A DNA stretch of 64,000 nucleotides from Rhodobacterales bacterium (lineage in GTDB: Bacteria > Pseudomonadota > Alphaproteobacteria > Rhodobacterales > Rhodobacteraceae): positions 1-64,000 of the forward strand of contig PDRZ01000021.1 of the NCBI GenBank assembly GCA_002747035.1, written 5' to 3'. Below the pieces are notes generated by a model. It was not told where the DNA came from, searched no databases, and worked only from the letters and a program-made list of their open reading frames with translations. A program made the translations under genes and the position numbers. How positions within the stretch are numbered: the stretch's first letter is position 1; each line of letters begins with the position of its first letter. Shown here piece by piece: positions 43,834 through 52,100 of this stretch.

Positions 43834-44603
43834 TGGTCCGCGAACGGATCGTCCGGATACCCCACTCCGGCCAGATACAGCCCCCCCGGCGGGCAAACCG
43901 GGCCACAGGCGGCGCGATTCCGCGCGGCCAGGGCCGTGCCCACATCTTCCGGTGCCCAGCTTCCGGCCCCCACGCGTTCCAGCGTGCCAACGATGGACCG
44001 CACCTGATTGTGCAGGAAAGACCGCGCGCGGATATGGAACCGGAATTCCCGGCCGCCCTGCGCCTCGACCTCCTTGATGGTGATCTCGTCCAGCGTTTTC
44101 ACCGGGCTTTGGGCCTGGCACATGGTGGATCGAAAGGTGGTGAAGTCATGATTGCCGATCAAAAAGGCGGCCCCGTCGCGCATCGCGTCGATGGAAAGGG
44201 GGGTCCTGACCTGCCACACCAGCCCCGCGTCATGGGTGGCTGGCGCGCGCCGGGCCAGAAGCCGGAACAGGTAACGCCGCTCGATCGCAGAAAACCGGGC
44301 GTGCCAGTCCGGGTCCACCCCGACCGCCGCCAATATGGCCACGGGCAGGGGTTTGAGGTGGTAATTCAACGCTTCAGACAGCCGGAAAGGGTCCCAGTCC
44401 CGGGTCAGGTCGCAATGGCACACCTGCGCCAGCCCATGCACCCCGGCATCCGTGCGCCCGGCGGCGGCAATCGTGTGCGCCCCCGGTTCCAGCCGCGCCA
44501 ACGCCATTTCAATCGCCCCCTGCACCGACGGCTGGTCGGCCTGACGCTGCCACCCGGCAAAGGGCGCGCCGTGATATTCAACCTTGAGAGCATAACGTGG
44601 CAT
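43812..44603 (-). CDS. truA: tRNA pseudouridine synthase A
   Basis: The 263-residue protein begins [20 protein letters not shown] and has the catalytic Asp in [15 protein letters not shown], plus [21 protein letters not shown]. It modifies U38-U40 in the anticodon stem-loop. The start at 44603 is the conserved family start. The last residues, SVLPKT and the stop, are encoded by the inverted end of a palindromic element, so the native C-terminus has been replaced or extended. Confidence 0.93.
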   Translation of the reverse strand: MPRYALKVEYHGAPFAGWQRQADQPSVQGAIEMALARLEPGAHTIAAAGRTDAGVHGLAQVCHCDLTRDWDPFRLSEALNYHLKPLPVAILAAVGVDPDWHARFSAIERRYLFRLLARRAPATHDAGLVWQVRTPLSIDAMRDGAAFLIGNHDFTTFRSTMCQAQSPVKTLDEITIKEVEAQGGREFRFHIRARSFLHNQVRSIVGTLERVGAGSWAPEDVGTALAARNRAACGPVCPPGGLYLAGVGYPDDPFADQSVLPKT

Positions 44604-44729
44604 GACCCGTCTGTTATCCCGCCACATGCCGCCCCGCAAGAGGGGAGCGTTTCGGATAATCTCCCCTCTGGTATCCCTGTGCCGGGCTGACTATTCTTGT
44701 GCTATCTGACGAATGGAAAAGGGCATCGG

Positions 44730-46145
44730 GTGGTTATTACAGCTCTTGCAGATGGCATTGCGCGCAGCGTGGAAAACGCCAGTGACGCGGTGTCCCAGGC
44801 GTTTTTTGAACCGGTCATCCGTCTGGGCGTGACCGGGTTGTCGCGGTCGGGCAAGACCGTGTTTATCACGTCGTTGATTGCCAACCTGATGGATCGCGGG
44901 CGTATGCCCGGGTTGCTTGCCGCGTCACAGGGCCGGGTTGAGGCGGCCTATCTGCAACCTCAACCCGACGATACCGTGCCACGGTTCGAATATGAAACCC
45001 ATCTGGGCGCGCTGACCTCGCAGACGCCACACTGGCCCGACTCCACGCGCACGATCAGCGAATTGCGCCTGTCATTACGGGTGCGCCCCTCCGGGCTTTT
45101 GTCCGGACTGACAGGGCCGCGTACCATCCACCTTGATATCGTGGATTACCCCGGTGAATGGCTTCTCGATCTCGGGCTGCTGGACAAATCCTATACCCAA
45201 TGGGCCGCAGAAAGCCTTGACCTTGCCCGCGCCCGACCGGGTGCGGTGTCGTTTCTTGAGATGGCCGATCAAACCGATGGGCAGGCCAGACATGACGAAA
45301 TGACCGCCAAGGGGTTGGCCGACCGCTTTGCCGCCTATCTTCAGCAGGCCCGCAGCGAAGGGTATTCCGACTGCACGCCCGGGCGGTTCCTTCTGCCCGG
45401 CGATCTGACCGGGTCCCCGGCGCTGACCTTTGCGCCGTTGCCATTTGAGGGCAGCACCCGGCGCGGCACCCTGCTGCGCGAAATGGAACGGCGGTTCGAG
45501 GCGTATAAATCCAAGGTGGTCAAACCGTTCTTTCGGGATCACTTTGCACGGCTGGATCGACAGATCGTTCTGGTCGACGCGCTGGGCGCGATCCATGCCG
45601 GGCCGCGCGCGGTCGAGGACCTGCGCCGTACCATGGCCGACATCCTTGGGGCGTTTCGTCCCGGGCGCAATGCCTTTCTGTCGCAACTGTTGATGGGGCG
45701 GCGGGTGGAACGGATCCTCTTTGCCGCGACCAAGGCAGACCATCTGCACCACACCCAGCATGGCCGCCTGTCCGCGATCATGCAGGCCCTGACCCGCGAG
45801 GCGGCGGACCGCGCCGATTTCGCCGGGGCCAGGACGCGGGCCATGGCCATCGCTGCCCTGCGTGCGACGGTGGAACAGACGATTTCCCACGATGGGCGTG
45901 ATCTGGACTGCGTGCGTGGCACCCTGCTGGACACCGGCAAACAGGCGGCGTTCTATCCCGGTGAACTGCCCGAAGACCCCGCCCGCCTGCTGGGTCCGGC
46001 GCGGGACGGGGCCGATAAATGGCTGGATGCGGATTACGAGGTGATGCGCTTTGCCCCGTCCCGGCTGACCCTGAAACCCGGCGACGGCCCGCCTCATATC
46101 CGGCTGGACCGCGCCGCCGAGTTCCTGATCGGAGACCGGCTGTGA
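44730..46145 (+). CDS. ycjX: YcjX family GTP-binding protein
   Basis: The 471-residue protein has the P-loop GLSRSGKTVFITSLIANLMDRGRMPGL and the family sequences LDIVDYPGEWLLDLGLLDKSYTQWA and RQIVLVDALGAIHAGP. YcjX is a cytosolic P-loop NTPase linked to stress; its target is unknown. A GTG at 44730 is chosen because GGAAAAGGG lies upstream and homologues begin near there; a TTG 11 codons earlier is possible. It overlaps the next gene. Confidence 0.88.
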   Translation: MVITALADGIARSVENASDAVSQAFFEPVIRLGVTGLSRSGKTVFITSLIANLMDRGRMPGLLAASQGRVEAAYLQPQPDDTVPRFEYETHLGALTSQTPHWPDSTRTISELRLSLRVRPSGLLSGLTGPRTIHLDIVDYPGEWLLDLGLLDKSYTQWAAESLDLARARPGAVSFLEMADQTDGQARHDEMTAKGLADRFAAYLQQARSEGYSDCTPGRFLLPGDLTGSPALTFAPLPFEGSTRRGTLLREMERRFEAYKSKVVKPFFRDHFARLDRQIVLVDALGAIHAGPRAVEDLRRTMADILGAFRPGRNAFLSQLLMGRRVERILFAATKADHLHHTQHGRLSAIMQALTREAADRADFAGARTRAMAIAALRATVEQTISHDGRDLDCVRGTLLDTGKQAAFYPGELPEDPARLLGPARDGADKWLDADYEVMRFAPSRLTLKPGDGPPHIRLDRAAEFLIGDRL

Positions 46146-46561
46146 CCCTCTCCAACGCCCGCCTGTGGCATGTCCCCTTTCTGCTGCGGATCCTGTGGCA
46201 GGCCATGGGCGCGCAAGAGCCGTTCAGGGACGCGGGCGTCCTGTTTCGCCTGATCCTTGGGGGGCGGATCCGGGTGATCACACACCGTCTGCGCCCTGTG
46301 GCCTTCCTTGTGCGGGATGGCGACCGTATCCACGCGCTTTACGTGCATCGGGGCAAACAGGGTCGCGGGGTCGCTTCGACCCTGTTGCAAGACGCCAAAC
46401 AGCGCAGCGCCCGGTTGGAACTCTGGACGGCGCAGGACAATCTGCGCGCGCGCCGTCTTTATGAACGCCACGGGTTTTATAACGCGCGGCTCAGCAACGG
46501 GCTTGGCAATGATCACGCCATCCCCGACGTGCAACTGGTTTGGGAAGGGGATGCGGCATGA
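46142..46561 (+). CDS. GNAT family N-acetyltransferase
   Basis: The 139-residue protein has the acetyl-CoA loop VHRGKQGRGVASTLLQDAKQRS and the final strand RLYERHGFYNARLSNG. The GTG start overlaps the ycjX stop (GTGA) and the stop overlaps the following gene (ATGA). It is therefore embedded in the ycjX-ycjF-like operon. The acceptor is unknown. Confidence 0.85.
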   Translation: MTLSNARLWHVPFLLRILWQAMGAQEPFRDAGVLFRLILGGRIRVITHRLRPVAFLVRDGDRIHALYVHRGKQGRGVASTLLQDAKQRSARLELWTAQDNLRARRLYERHGFYNARLSNGLGNDHAIPDVQLVWEGDAA

Positions 46562-47634
46562 CCAACGGTCCGGTTCTGATCGACCTTGAAGGCAAAACGG
46601 GCAACAAAACCGCCGCCCCGGAAGAAACACCCGCCACCGCCCCGCCAGTCCCCGATCCGGCGCCCGATGCGGCCACCCGCCCCGAAGGGCGTGCGATGCA
46701 GAGGGTGGCCCAGATCACAACCCGGCGGCCTTCGCCCCTGATGCGGTGGTTCTGGGCGCTTCTGGCGGCGCTGTTGGGGGCGATACTGTCGGTGTCCGCC
46801 TGGGATTTCGCTACCGGGCTGATCGCGCGGATGCCGGTTTTGGGCTATGCGGTCACGGCGCTTATTGCCCTGTTCCTGTTGGTGCTTCTGGCAATCGGAT
46901 TGCGCGAATTGGCCGGGTTCGCCCGCCTGCGCCGCATGGACCGGGTGCATCGCGCCGCAGCCGAGGCGCTGGAAAACGAAGACCTGACCAGCGCCAAATC
47001 CGTGGCGGCCCGGATCGACGGGCTTTACCGGGGCCGGGACGAGCTGAACTGGGCCCGTGCCCGGGTCAGGGAGCGCGCGGGCGAACAGTTTGATGCGGCC
47101 ACCCTGCTTGGACTGGTCGAGGCCGAACTGATCGCCCCATTGGACAAGGCTGCGATAGCCGAGGTCGAAACCGCGGCGCGGCAGGTGGCGACCGTCACCG
47201 CGCTTGTCCCGCTGGCGCTGGCCGATGTGGTGGCCGCGCTGACTTCGAACCTGCGCATGATCCGGCGGATTGCCGAGGTCTATGGCGGTCGGTCGGGAAG
47301 CCTTGGAAGCTGGCGGCTGGTGCGCGCGGTGATGACCCACCTTGTGGCAACCGGGGCCGTGGCGGTGGGCGATGACATGCTCGGGTCCCTTGCCGGGGGC
47401 GGGGTGCTGGGCAAGATTTCGCGCCGCTTTGGCGAAGGCGTGGTAAACGGTGCCCTGACCGCGCGCGTCGGGGTTGCCGCCATCGAGGTCTGTCGCCCCC
47501 TGCCATTCAACCAGGTTGAAAAACCGTCGGTTACGGCGCTTGTGGGCCGGGCCCTGTCGGGCCTCTTTGGTGGCAGTTTTGGCGGCGGCAAAGACGCCAG
47601 GAATGACAAGGGCGGCGAGGCACAGCAGGGATGA
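46558..47634 (+). CDS. YcjF/TIGR01620 family membrane protein
   Basis: The 358-residue protein has a Pro/Ala-rich cytosolic N-terminus (about 1-55) and two spans (MRWFWALLAALLGAILSVSAWDF and YAVTALIALFLLVLLAIGLREL). A cytosolic domain of the YcjF type follows, with LVPLALADVVAALTSNLRMIRRIAEVYGGRSG and the final CRPLPFNQ. YcjF partners YcjX in many proteobacteria. The ATG overlaps the GNAT stop. Confidence 0.82.
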   Translation: MTNGPVLIDLEGKTGNKTAAPEETPATAPPVPDPAPDAATRPEGRAMQRVAQITTRRPSPLMRWFWALLAALLGAILSVSAWDFATGLIARMPVLGYAVTALIALFLLVLLAIGLRELAGFARLRRMDRVHRAAAEALENEDLTSAKSVAARIDGLYRGRDELNWARARVRERAGEQFDAATLLGLVEAELIAPLDKAAIAEVETAARQVATVTALVPLALADVVAALTSNLRMIRRIAEVYGGRSGSLGSWRLVRAVMTHLVATGAVAVGDDMLGSLAGGGVLGKISRRFGEGVVNGALTARVGVAAIEVCRPLPFNQVEKPSVTALVGRALSGLFGGSFGGGKDARNDKGGEAQQG

Positions 47635-48929
47635 GCCGCGTTCTCGTCCTTGGGGCCTATGGGCTGATCGGGGCCGGGGTGGCACAGGCGCTCGCCCGCG
47701 CGGGGCATCACGTCACCGGCTTTGGACGCTCGGCGGTTTCGGCCGCGGCTGTGGCCGGGGTTGCGACCTGGCGGCTGGGTGATCTGCGCGACATGACCGC
47801 GCCGGAACGCTGGCAAACGGTGCTCGCGGGGGTGGATATCGTGGTGAACTGTGCCGGTGCCCTTCAGGACGGCCCCGAGGATGACCTGACCCTTGTGCAT
47901 GACACGGCGATTGACGCGCTGGCCCGCGCCTGTGCGGCGGCGGGTGTCGGAGTGGTGCAGGTCTCTGCCGCCGGGGCCTCCGCTGATGCATCCACCCTGT
48001 TCATGCGCTCCAAGTTCGCGGGGGATCAGGCCGTGATCCGATCGGGCGCGCCGCATTGGATTTTACGCCCCGGTCTTGTGATCGCACCCACCGCCTATGG
48101 CGGCACGGCGTTGCTTAGAATGCTGGCGGCTGTGCCGCTGGTGCAACCCGTGGCGCTGGGCGATACCCGGATTCAGACCATCGGGCTTGGCGATCTTGCC
48201 GATGCAGTGGTGCAATGTGTTGCGGGGTATATCCCTTCGGGAACCGTGGCCGATCTGGTCGCGGATGAGGTGCTGACCCTTCGCGAATTGCTGCGCGACA
48301 TCCGGGGTTGGCTGGGCTTTGCGCCTGCCCGGGCCGAGGTGAACCTGCCGGGCTGGCTCCTCTCTTCGGTGGCAACCTGTGCCGACTTTCTGGGGCGGCT
48401 GGGGTGGCGTTCCCCGCTGCGTCGCACCGCGCTGGACGTGCTGAAACAGGGCGTGACGGCTGAGTCCGGCCAATGGCGCGCCGCCGGAGGGGCGGCATTG
48501 GCCCCCCTGCGGGATACCCTGCATAGCTGCCCGGCGCGCGCCGAAGACCGGCTTGCCGCACGTATGTCGCTGCTTATGCCTGTGGTGGTGGCCACGCTCG
48601 TGGTGTTCTGGCTGACCTCAGGGGTCATCGGGCTGGTTTCCCTTGGGGGAGCGAGCCGCGTTCTGACCGAAACCGGCTGGCCCTTTGCCCTCGCCGCCCT
48701 GTCGGTCGGGGTCTGGAGCCTTGTTGACATTGCGCTCGCCCTCCTTCTGGCGTGGCGTAAAACCGCACGGCTGGCGGTGCCTGGCATGATCGCCACGGCG
48801 CTGTTCTATCTGGTCGCGGCCACGCTGTTTACCCCGGCGCTCTGGCTTGATCCCCTTGGCCCGCTGGTCAAGATCCTGCCTGCGGCTGTTCTGGCGCTTG
48901 TGGCCCTGCCGATGCTGGCGAAACGGTGA
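47631..48929 (+). CDS. NAD(P)-binding SDR protein with DoxX-like membrane domain
   Basis: The 432-residue protein has an N-terminal Rossmann fold of the atypical SDR type (VLVLGAYGLIGAGVAQALARAGHHVTGFGRS; VVQVSAAGASADASTLFMRSKFAGD with a YxxxK-like region). From about residue 305 there are four membrane spans resembling DoxX-like domains. It may be a membrane-linked epimerase or oxidoreductase; the substrate is unknown. ATGA overlaps join it to genes on both sides. Confidence 0.75.
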   Translation: MSRVLVLGAYGLIGAGVAQALARAGHHVTGFGRSAVSAAAVAGVATWRLGDLRDMTAPERWQTVLAGVDIVVNCAGALQDGPEDDLTLVHDTAIDALARACAAAGVGVVQVSAAGASADASTLFMRSKFAGDQAVIRSGAPHWILRPGLVIAPTAYGGTALLRMLAAVPLVQPVALGDTRIQTIGLGDLADAVVQCVAGYIPSGTVADLVADEVLTLRELLRDIRGWLGFAPARAEVNLPGWLLSSVATCADFLGRLGWRSPLRRTALDVLKQGVTAESGQWRAAGGAALAPLRDTLHSCPARAEDRLAARMSLLMPVVVATLVVFWLTSGVIGLVSLGGASRVLTETGWPFALAALSVGVWSLVDIALALLLAWRKTARLAVPGMIATALFYLVAATLFTPALWLDPLGPLVKILPAAVLALVALPMLAKR

Positions 48930-49408
48930 TGTATCTGGTTGATATCCTGCGTTGGTTGCACGTGATCGGCGCGACGGTGTTGTTTGGCACCGGGGCGGGC
49001 ATCGCTTTTTTCATGCTGATGGCCCATCGCACCCGCGACGCGGCGCTGATTGCGCATACGGCGGGGGTGGTGGTGCTGGCCGATACCGTGTTTACCGCCA
49101 CGGCGGTGGTGGCCCAGCCACTCACCGGGTGGGCGCTGGCGCATCATCTGGGCTGGGACCTGACCGAGGGCTGGATTCTCCTGTCGCTGCTGCTTTACGG
49201 GGTGGCGGGCATGTTCTGGTTGCCTGTGGTGTGGCTCCAACTGCGGATGCGCGATCTGGCCCGTCAGGCGGCGGATGCGGGCACGCCGTTGCCGCGCCGC
49301 TATGACCGGCTGTTCCGGGTCTGGTTCGCCTTTGGTTTTCCGGCCTTTTTTGCGGTGATGACGATCCTGTGGCTGATGCTGGTGCGGCCCGATATTACGC
49401 TTTGGTAG
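48929..49408 (+). CDS. DUF2269 family integral membrane protein
   Basis: The 159-residue protein has four hydrophobic spans. Its first segment, YLVDILRWLHVIGATVLFGTGAGIAFFMLMAH, is typical of DUF2269. Function is unknown. The ATG is inside the preceding TGA junction; a GTG three bases earlier is an alternative. It ends the ycjX operon and probably works with the DoxX-like protein. Confidence 0.78.
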   Translation: MYLVDILRWLHVIGATVLFGTGAGIAFFMLMAHRTRDAALIAHTAGVVVLADTVFTATAVVAQPLTGWALAHHLGWDLTEGWILLSLLLYGVAGMFWLPVVWLQLRMRDLARQAADAGTPLPRRYDRLFRVWFAFGFPAFFAVMTILWLMLVRPDITLW

Positions 49409-49477
49409 GGGCGCGGCGGCAGGGGCGCGGCCCTGATTACCTTGCGCTGGGTCGGTCCGACCCCCTAATGTTCCCCC

Positions 49478-50344
49478 ATGGATTCGGCTTTGACATGGCA
49501 TGACGCACGTTCCCTTCTGCAATGGCAGATCGAACTGGGAGTCATAGAGGCGATCGGGGAAGACCCGATCAACCGCTATGATTTGCCCACGGAGGACCCG
49601 TGGAAACCGGGAAAAGCCGCCGGGGCGGGGCGTTCGCCCAGATCGGCCTCCAGATCGCTCGCCGGGGCAACCATGGCGCCGGGGTCCGCCAAACCGACCG
49701 CTCCTGTCGGCACGGTACAGGCCAAACCCGACACCCCCAACAGGGACGCCATAGATTCGGCCAGAATGCTGGCAAAACAGGCGAGCAGCCTGGCGTCGCT
49801 GCGCACGGCGCTTGAATCCTATGAACATTGCGACCTGAAACGCGGCGCGCGCAGCCTTGTCTTTGCCGATGGACAGCCCCGGGCCCGGGTCATGATCATC
49901 GGCGAAGCGCCGGGACGGGACGAAGACCGCATGGGCAAACCTTTCGTGGGCCTCGCCGGACAGCTTCTGGACAAGATGTTTGCGGCCATTGGAATGGGGC
50001 GCGATCATGAAACCGCGCCGGTTTATATCACCAACGTCCTGCCCTGGCGTCCGCCGCAAAACCGAGACCCCCGGCCCGATGAAATTGCCATGCTGTTGCC
50101 GTTTCTTGAACGGCATGTCGAGCTTGTGGCACCGGAGTTGATCGTGCTGATGGGCAATTCCGCCTGCCGCGCGGCGCTGGGTAAACAGGGGATCACCCGG
50201 TTGCGGGGCCAATGGGGCACGGCCTTTGGTCGCCCTGCCTTGCCCATGTTCCACCCGGCTTTCCTGCTGCGTACACCTCTGGCGAAACGCGACGCCTGGG
50301 CGGATTTGCTAAGCCTCCGGGCCAAGCTGGACGCGCCCGGATGA
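49478..50344 (+). CDS. Family 4/5-like uracil-DNA glycosylase
   Basis: The 288-residue protein has the UDG motif 1 GEAPGRDEDRMGKPFVGLAGQLLD (142-165), ITNVLPWRPPQNR, and motif 2 FHPAFLLR with H259. It removes uracil from DNA. Family 4 enzymes hold a 4Fe-4S cluster through four cysteines. Only C118 and C230 are present here, and the usual KCRPP is PWRPP, so the cluster is probably absent. Residues 45-95 form a low-complexity Ala/Pro/Ser linker after a short N-terminal helix. Confidence 0.82.
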   Translation: MDSALTWHDARSLLQWQIELGVIEAIGEDPINRYDLPTEDPWKPGKAAGAGRSPRSASRSLAGATMAPGSAKPTAPVGTVQAKPDTPNRDAIDSARMLAKQASSLASLRTALESYEHCDLKRGARSLVFADGQPRARVMIIGEAPGRDEDRMGKPFVGLAGQLLDKMFAAIGMGRDHETAPVYITNVLPWRPPQNRDPRPDEIAMLLPFLERHVELVAPELIVLMGNSACRAALGKQGITRLRGQWGTAFGRPALPMFHPAFLLRTPLAKRDAWADLLSLRAKLDAPG

Positions 50345-50940
50345 GCCGGGCGTTGTCTGCCCTCGCGCTTGCCCTGCCGCTTGGCCGGGCCGTTGCTTTT
50401 GCTGTGGCTTTTGTCCTCCCGGCGACCGCCAATGATTATGGCGCGCTGTTTCGGGATCACGCGGCCCAGGTGCAACAGCCCACCCCCGACACCCGCGTGC
50501 TTGAGCTGCCCGGCCCGGTGGTTGTGACCGAACACCGCCGGAATGGAACGCAGACCTATACCGCGGCGGATCAAACCGGGCTGGGGGCCGTGGCGTGCTA
50601 TTATCACGTGCTGGTTGACGCGGTGGTGGCCGCCGGGCTGTGCGACACCCTTCTGACCGGCGAGGAACAACACCTGCTGGATCAACGCCTGTTGCGCGTC
50701 TCGGGCTTTATCGCTGATAATTCCTATCCGCCGATGCCGGAGCAGGCGATGTTCGACCGGCTCCTGCAAGACATTGAAAACAAACGTCAGGCATGGAAGA
50801 CCTGCCCCTTGTCCGGCACCTCGGGGCAAGACGCGATGCGCATTGAATTCATGCGCAACCTGTCCCGGCCTGCGGTCGGTGCGGCGCTGGAACGTGCCTT
50901 GTCAAAACCGCGCTTGCCGGTGATGAACCCCTGTCTCTGA
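50341..50940 (+). CDS. Exported protein of unknown function
   Basis: I do not recognise this 199-residue protein. It has a likely signal peptide (LALALPLGRAVAFAVAFVLPATA), then ALFRDHAAQVQQP, VVVTEHRRNGTQTYTAADQTGLGAVACYYHVLV and four cysteines in the mature part that could form disulfides. It overlaps the glycosylase stop (ATGA). Its stop lies in a 12-bp tandem repeat. Confidence 0.6.
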   Translation: MSRALSALALALPLGRAVAFAVAFVLPATANDYGALFRDHAAQVQQPTPDTRVLELPGPVVVTEHRRNGTQTYTAADQTGLGAVACYYHVLVDAVVAAGLCDTLLTGEEQHLLDQRLLRVSGFIADNSYPPMPEQAMFDRLLQDIENKRQAWKTCPLSGTSGQDAMRIEFMRNLSRPAVGAALERALSKPRLPVMNPCL

Positions 50941-50965
50941 ACCTGTCTCTGAACCTGTTTTTGAA
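50930..50965. repeat. Three 12-bp tandem repeats over a stop codon
   Basis: Copies 50930-50941 and 50942-50953 are identical (CCTGTCTCTGAA); the third (50954-50965) has TTTTTG. Each copy contains an in-frame TGA, so the stop is repeated. Confidence 0.85.
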
Positions 50966-50983
50966 TATGCAAAGGACCCTGTC

Positions 50984-51526
50984 GTGACCCGCCTGGATGA
51001 AACCAAAACCTTCCTGCCCGTTCGGATTGCCGTGCTGACCGTCAGCGACAGCCGAACCCTGTCCGAAGACCGTTCCGGCGACACGCTTGTCGCGCGGATT
51101 CGGGCGGCGGGGCATATTCTGGCGGATCGCCGGATCGTGACCGATGACCGCGCCGATATTGCCGCGCATCTGCGCGACTGGATCGCGAACCAGGAGGTGG
51201 ACGTGGTGATTTCAACCGGGGGCACTGGGTTGACCGGGCGGGACGTCACCGTCGAGGCCCATCGCGATGTCTATGAAAAGGAAATCGAAGCCTTTTCGAC
51301 CGTTTTCACCATTGTCAGCATGAAGAAAATCGGCACCAGCGCAGTGCAAAGCCGCGCCACGGGCGGGGTGGCGGGCGGCACCTATCTTTTCGCGCTTCCG
51401 GGAAGCCCGGGGGCGTGCAAGGATGCCTGGGATGAGATCCTCGTGCATCAGTTGGATTACCGTCACAACCCCTGTAACTTTGTCGAAATCATGCCGCGGC
51501 TTGATGAGCATCTGAGGCGGAAATGA
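50984..51526 (+). CDS. moaB: Molybdenum cofactor biosynthesis protein B
   Basis: The 180-residue protein has the MoaB/MogA fold: VRIAVLTVSDSRTLSEDRSGD, the adenylation motif VVISTGGTGLTGRDVT and ALPGSPGACKDAWDEIL. It adenylates molybdopterin before metal insertion. The start is GTG with AAAGGA upstream. It overlaps the NUDIX gene by four bases. Confidence 0.9.
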   Translation: MTRLDETKTFLPVRIAVLTVSDSRTLSEDRSGDTLVARIRAAGHILADRRIVTDDRADIAAHLRDWIANQEVDVVISTGGTGLTGRDVTVEAHRDVYEKEIEAFSTVFTIVSMKKIGTSAVQSRATGGVAGGTYLFALPGSPGACKDAWDEILVHQLDYRHNPCNFVEIMPRLDEHLRRK

Positions 51527-51963
51527 CCACCGCGTTTCATCCTCTGGACCCGCTGCCCGGCACGATCCGCTGGCGCGGGGCCTGCGTATTGGTACGCGAT
51601 GCACAGGGCCGTGCCCTGATGCAGCTGCGCGACGACATCCCCGGTATTGCCGCGCCGGGCCAATGGTCGCTGTTTGGCGGCGGGGTGGAGCCGGGCGAGG
51701 ACCTGCTTGATGGGGCGCTGCGCGAGTTTCACGAAGAAACCGGGATTGCGCTGGCCCCCTCTGATCTGACCCCTTTGTGTTGTTTTCCAAGTCAGGCCAG
51801 ACCGGACGGGGCGATCTATGTCTTTCGCTGTGCCCGGCTGTTGGTGCCCGGTGATATGCGCCTGTCCGAAGGGGCCGGTTTTGCCTTCCTGACCGCGCGG
51901 CAGCTTGAACATTTCAACCTTATTCCTAACTTTCAAAGAATGTTCACCTCATTCCTGTCGTGA
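51523..51963 (+). CDS. NUDIX hydrolase
   Basis: The 146-residue protein has a complete NUDIX box, GGGVEPGEDLLDGALREF followed by HEETGI, matching GX5EX7REUXEEXGU. It hydrolyses a nucleoside diphosphate-linked compound; the substrate is open. It is coupled to moaB through ATGA. Confidence 0.87.
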   Translation: MTTAFHPLDPLPGTIRWRGACVLVRDAQGRALMQLRDDIPGIAAPGQWSLFGGGVEPGEDLLDGALREFHEETGIALAPSDLTPLCCFPSQARPDGAIYVFRCARLLVPGDMRLSEGAGFAFLTARQLEHFNLIPNFQRMFTSFLS

Positions 51964-51973
51964 TCGGTGTCTG

Positions 51974-52049
51974 GACAAAAAACGAGACAAAAAACGAGAC
52001 AGAAAACGAGAAAGAAAAACAGCGACGGAAAAAACAGCGACGGAAACCG
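51974..52049. repeat. Two adjacent short tandem arrays before the RND operon
   Basis: GACAAAAAACGA repeats with a 12-bp period at 51974, 51986 and 51998 (third copy has one G). CAGCGACGGAAAAAA then repeats with a 15-bp period at 52020 and 52035. The stretch is strongly purine-rich. Confidence 0.8.
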
Positions 52050-52100
52050 GCGACTGATGCGTATCGGGTCTGTGTCGGCCCTGATGGAAAAGGAAGTTGA

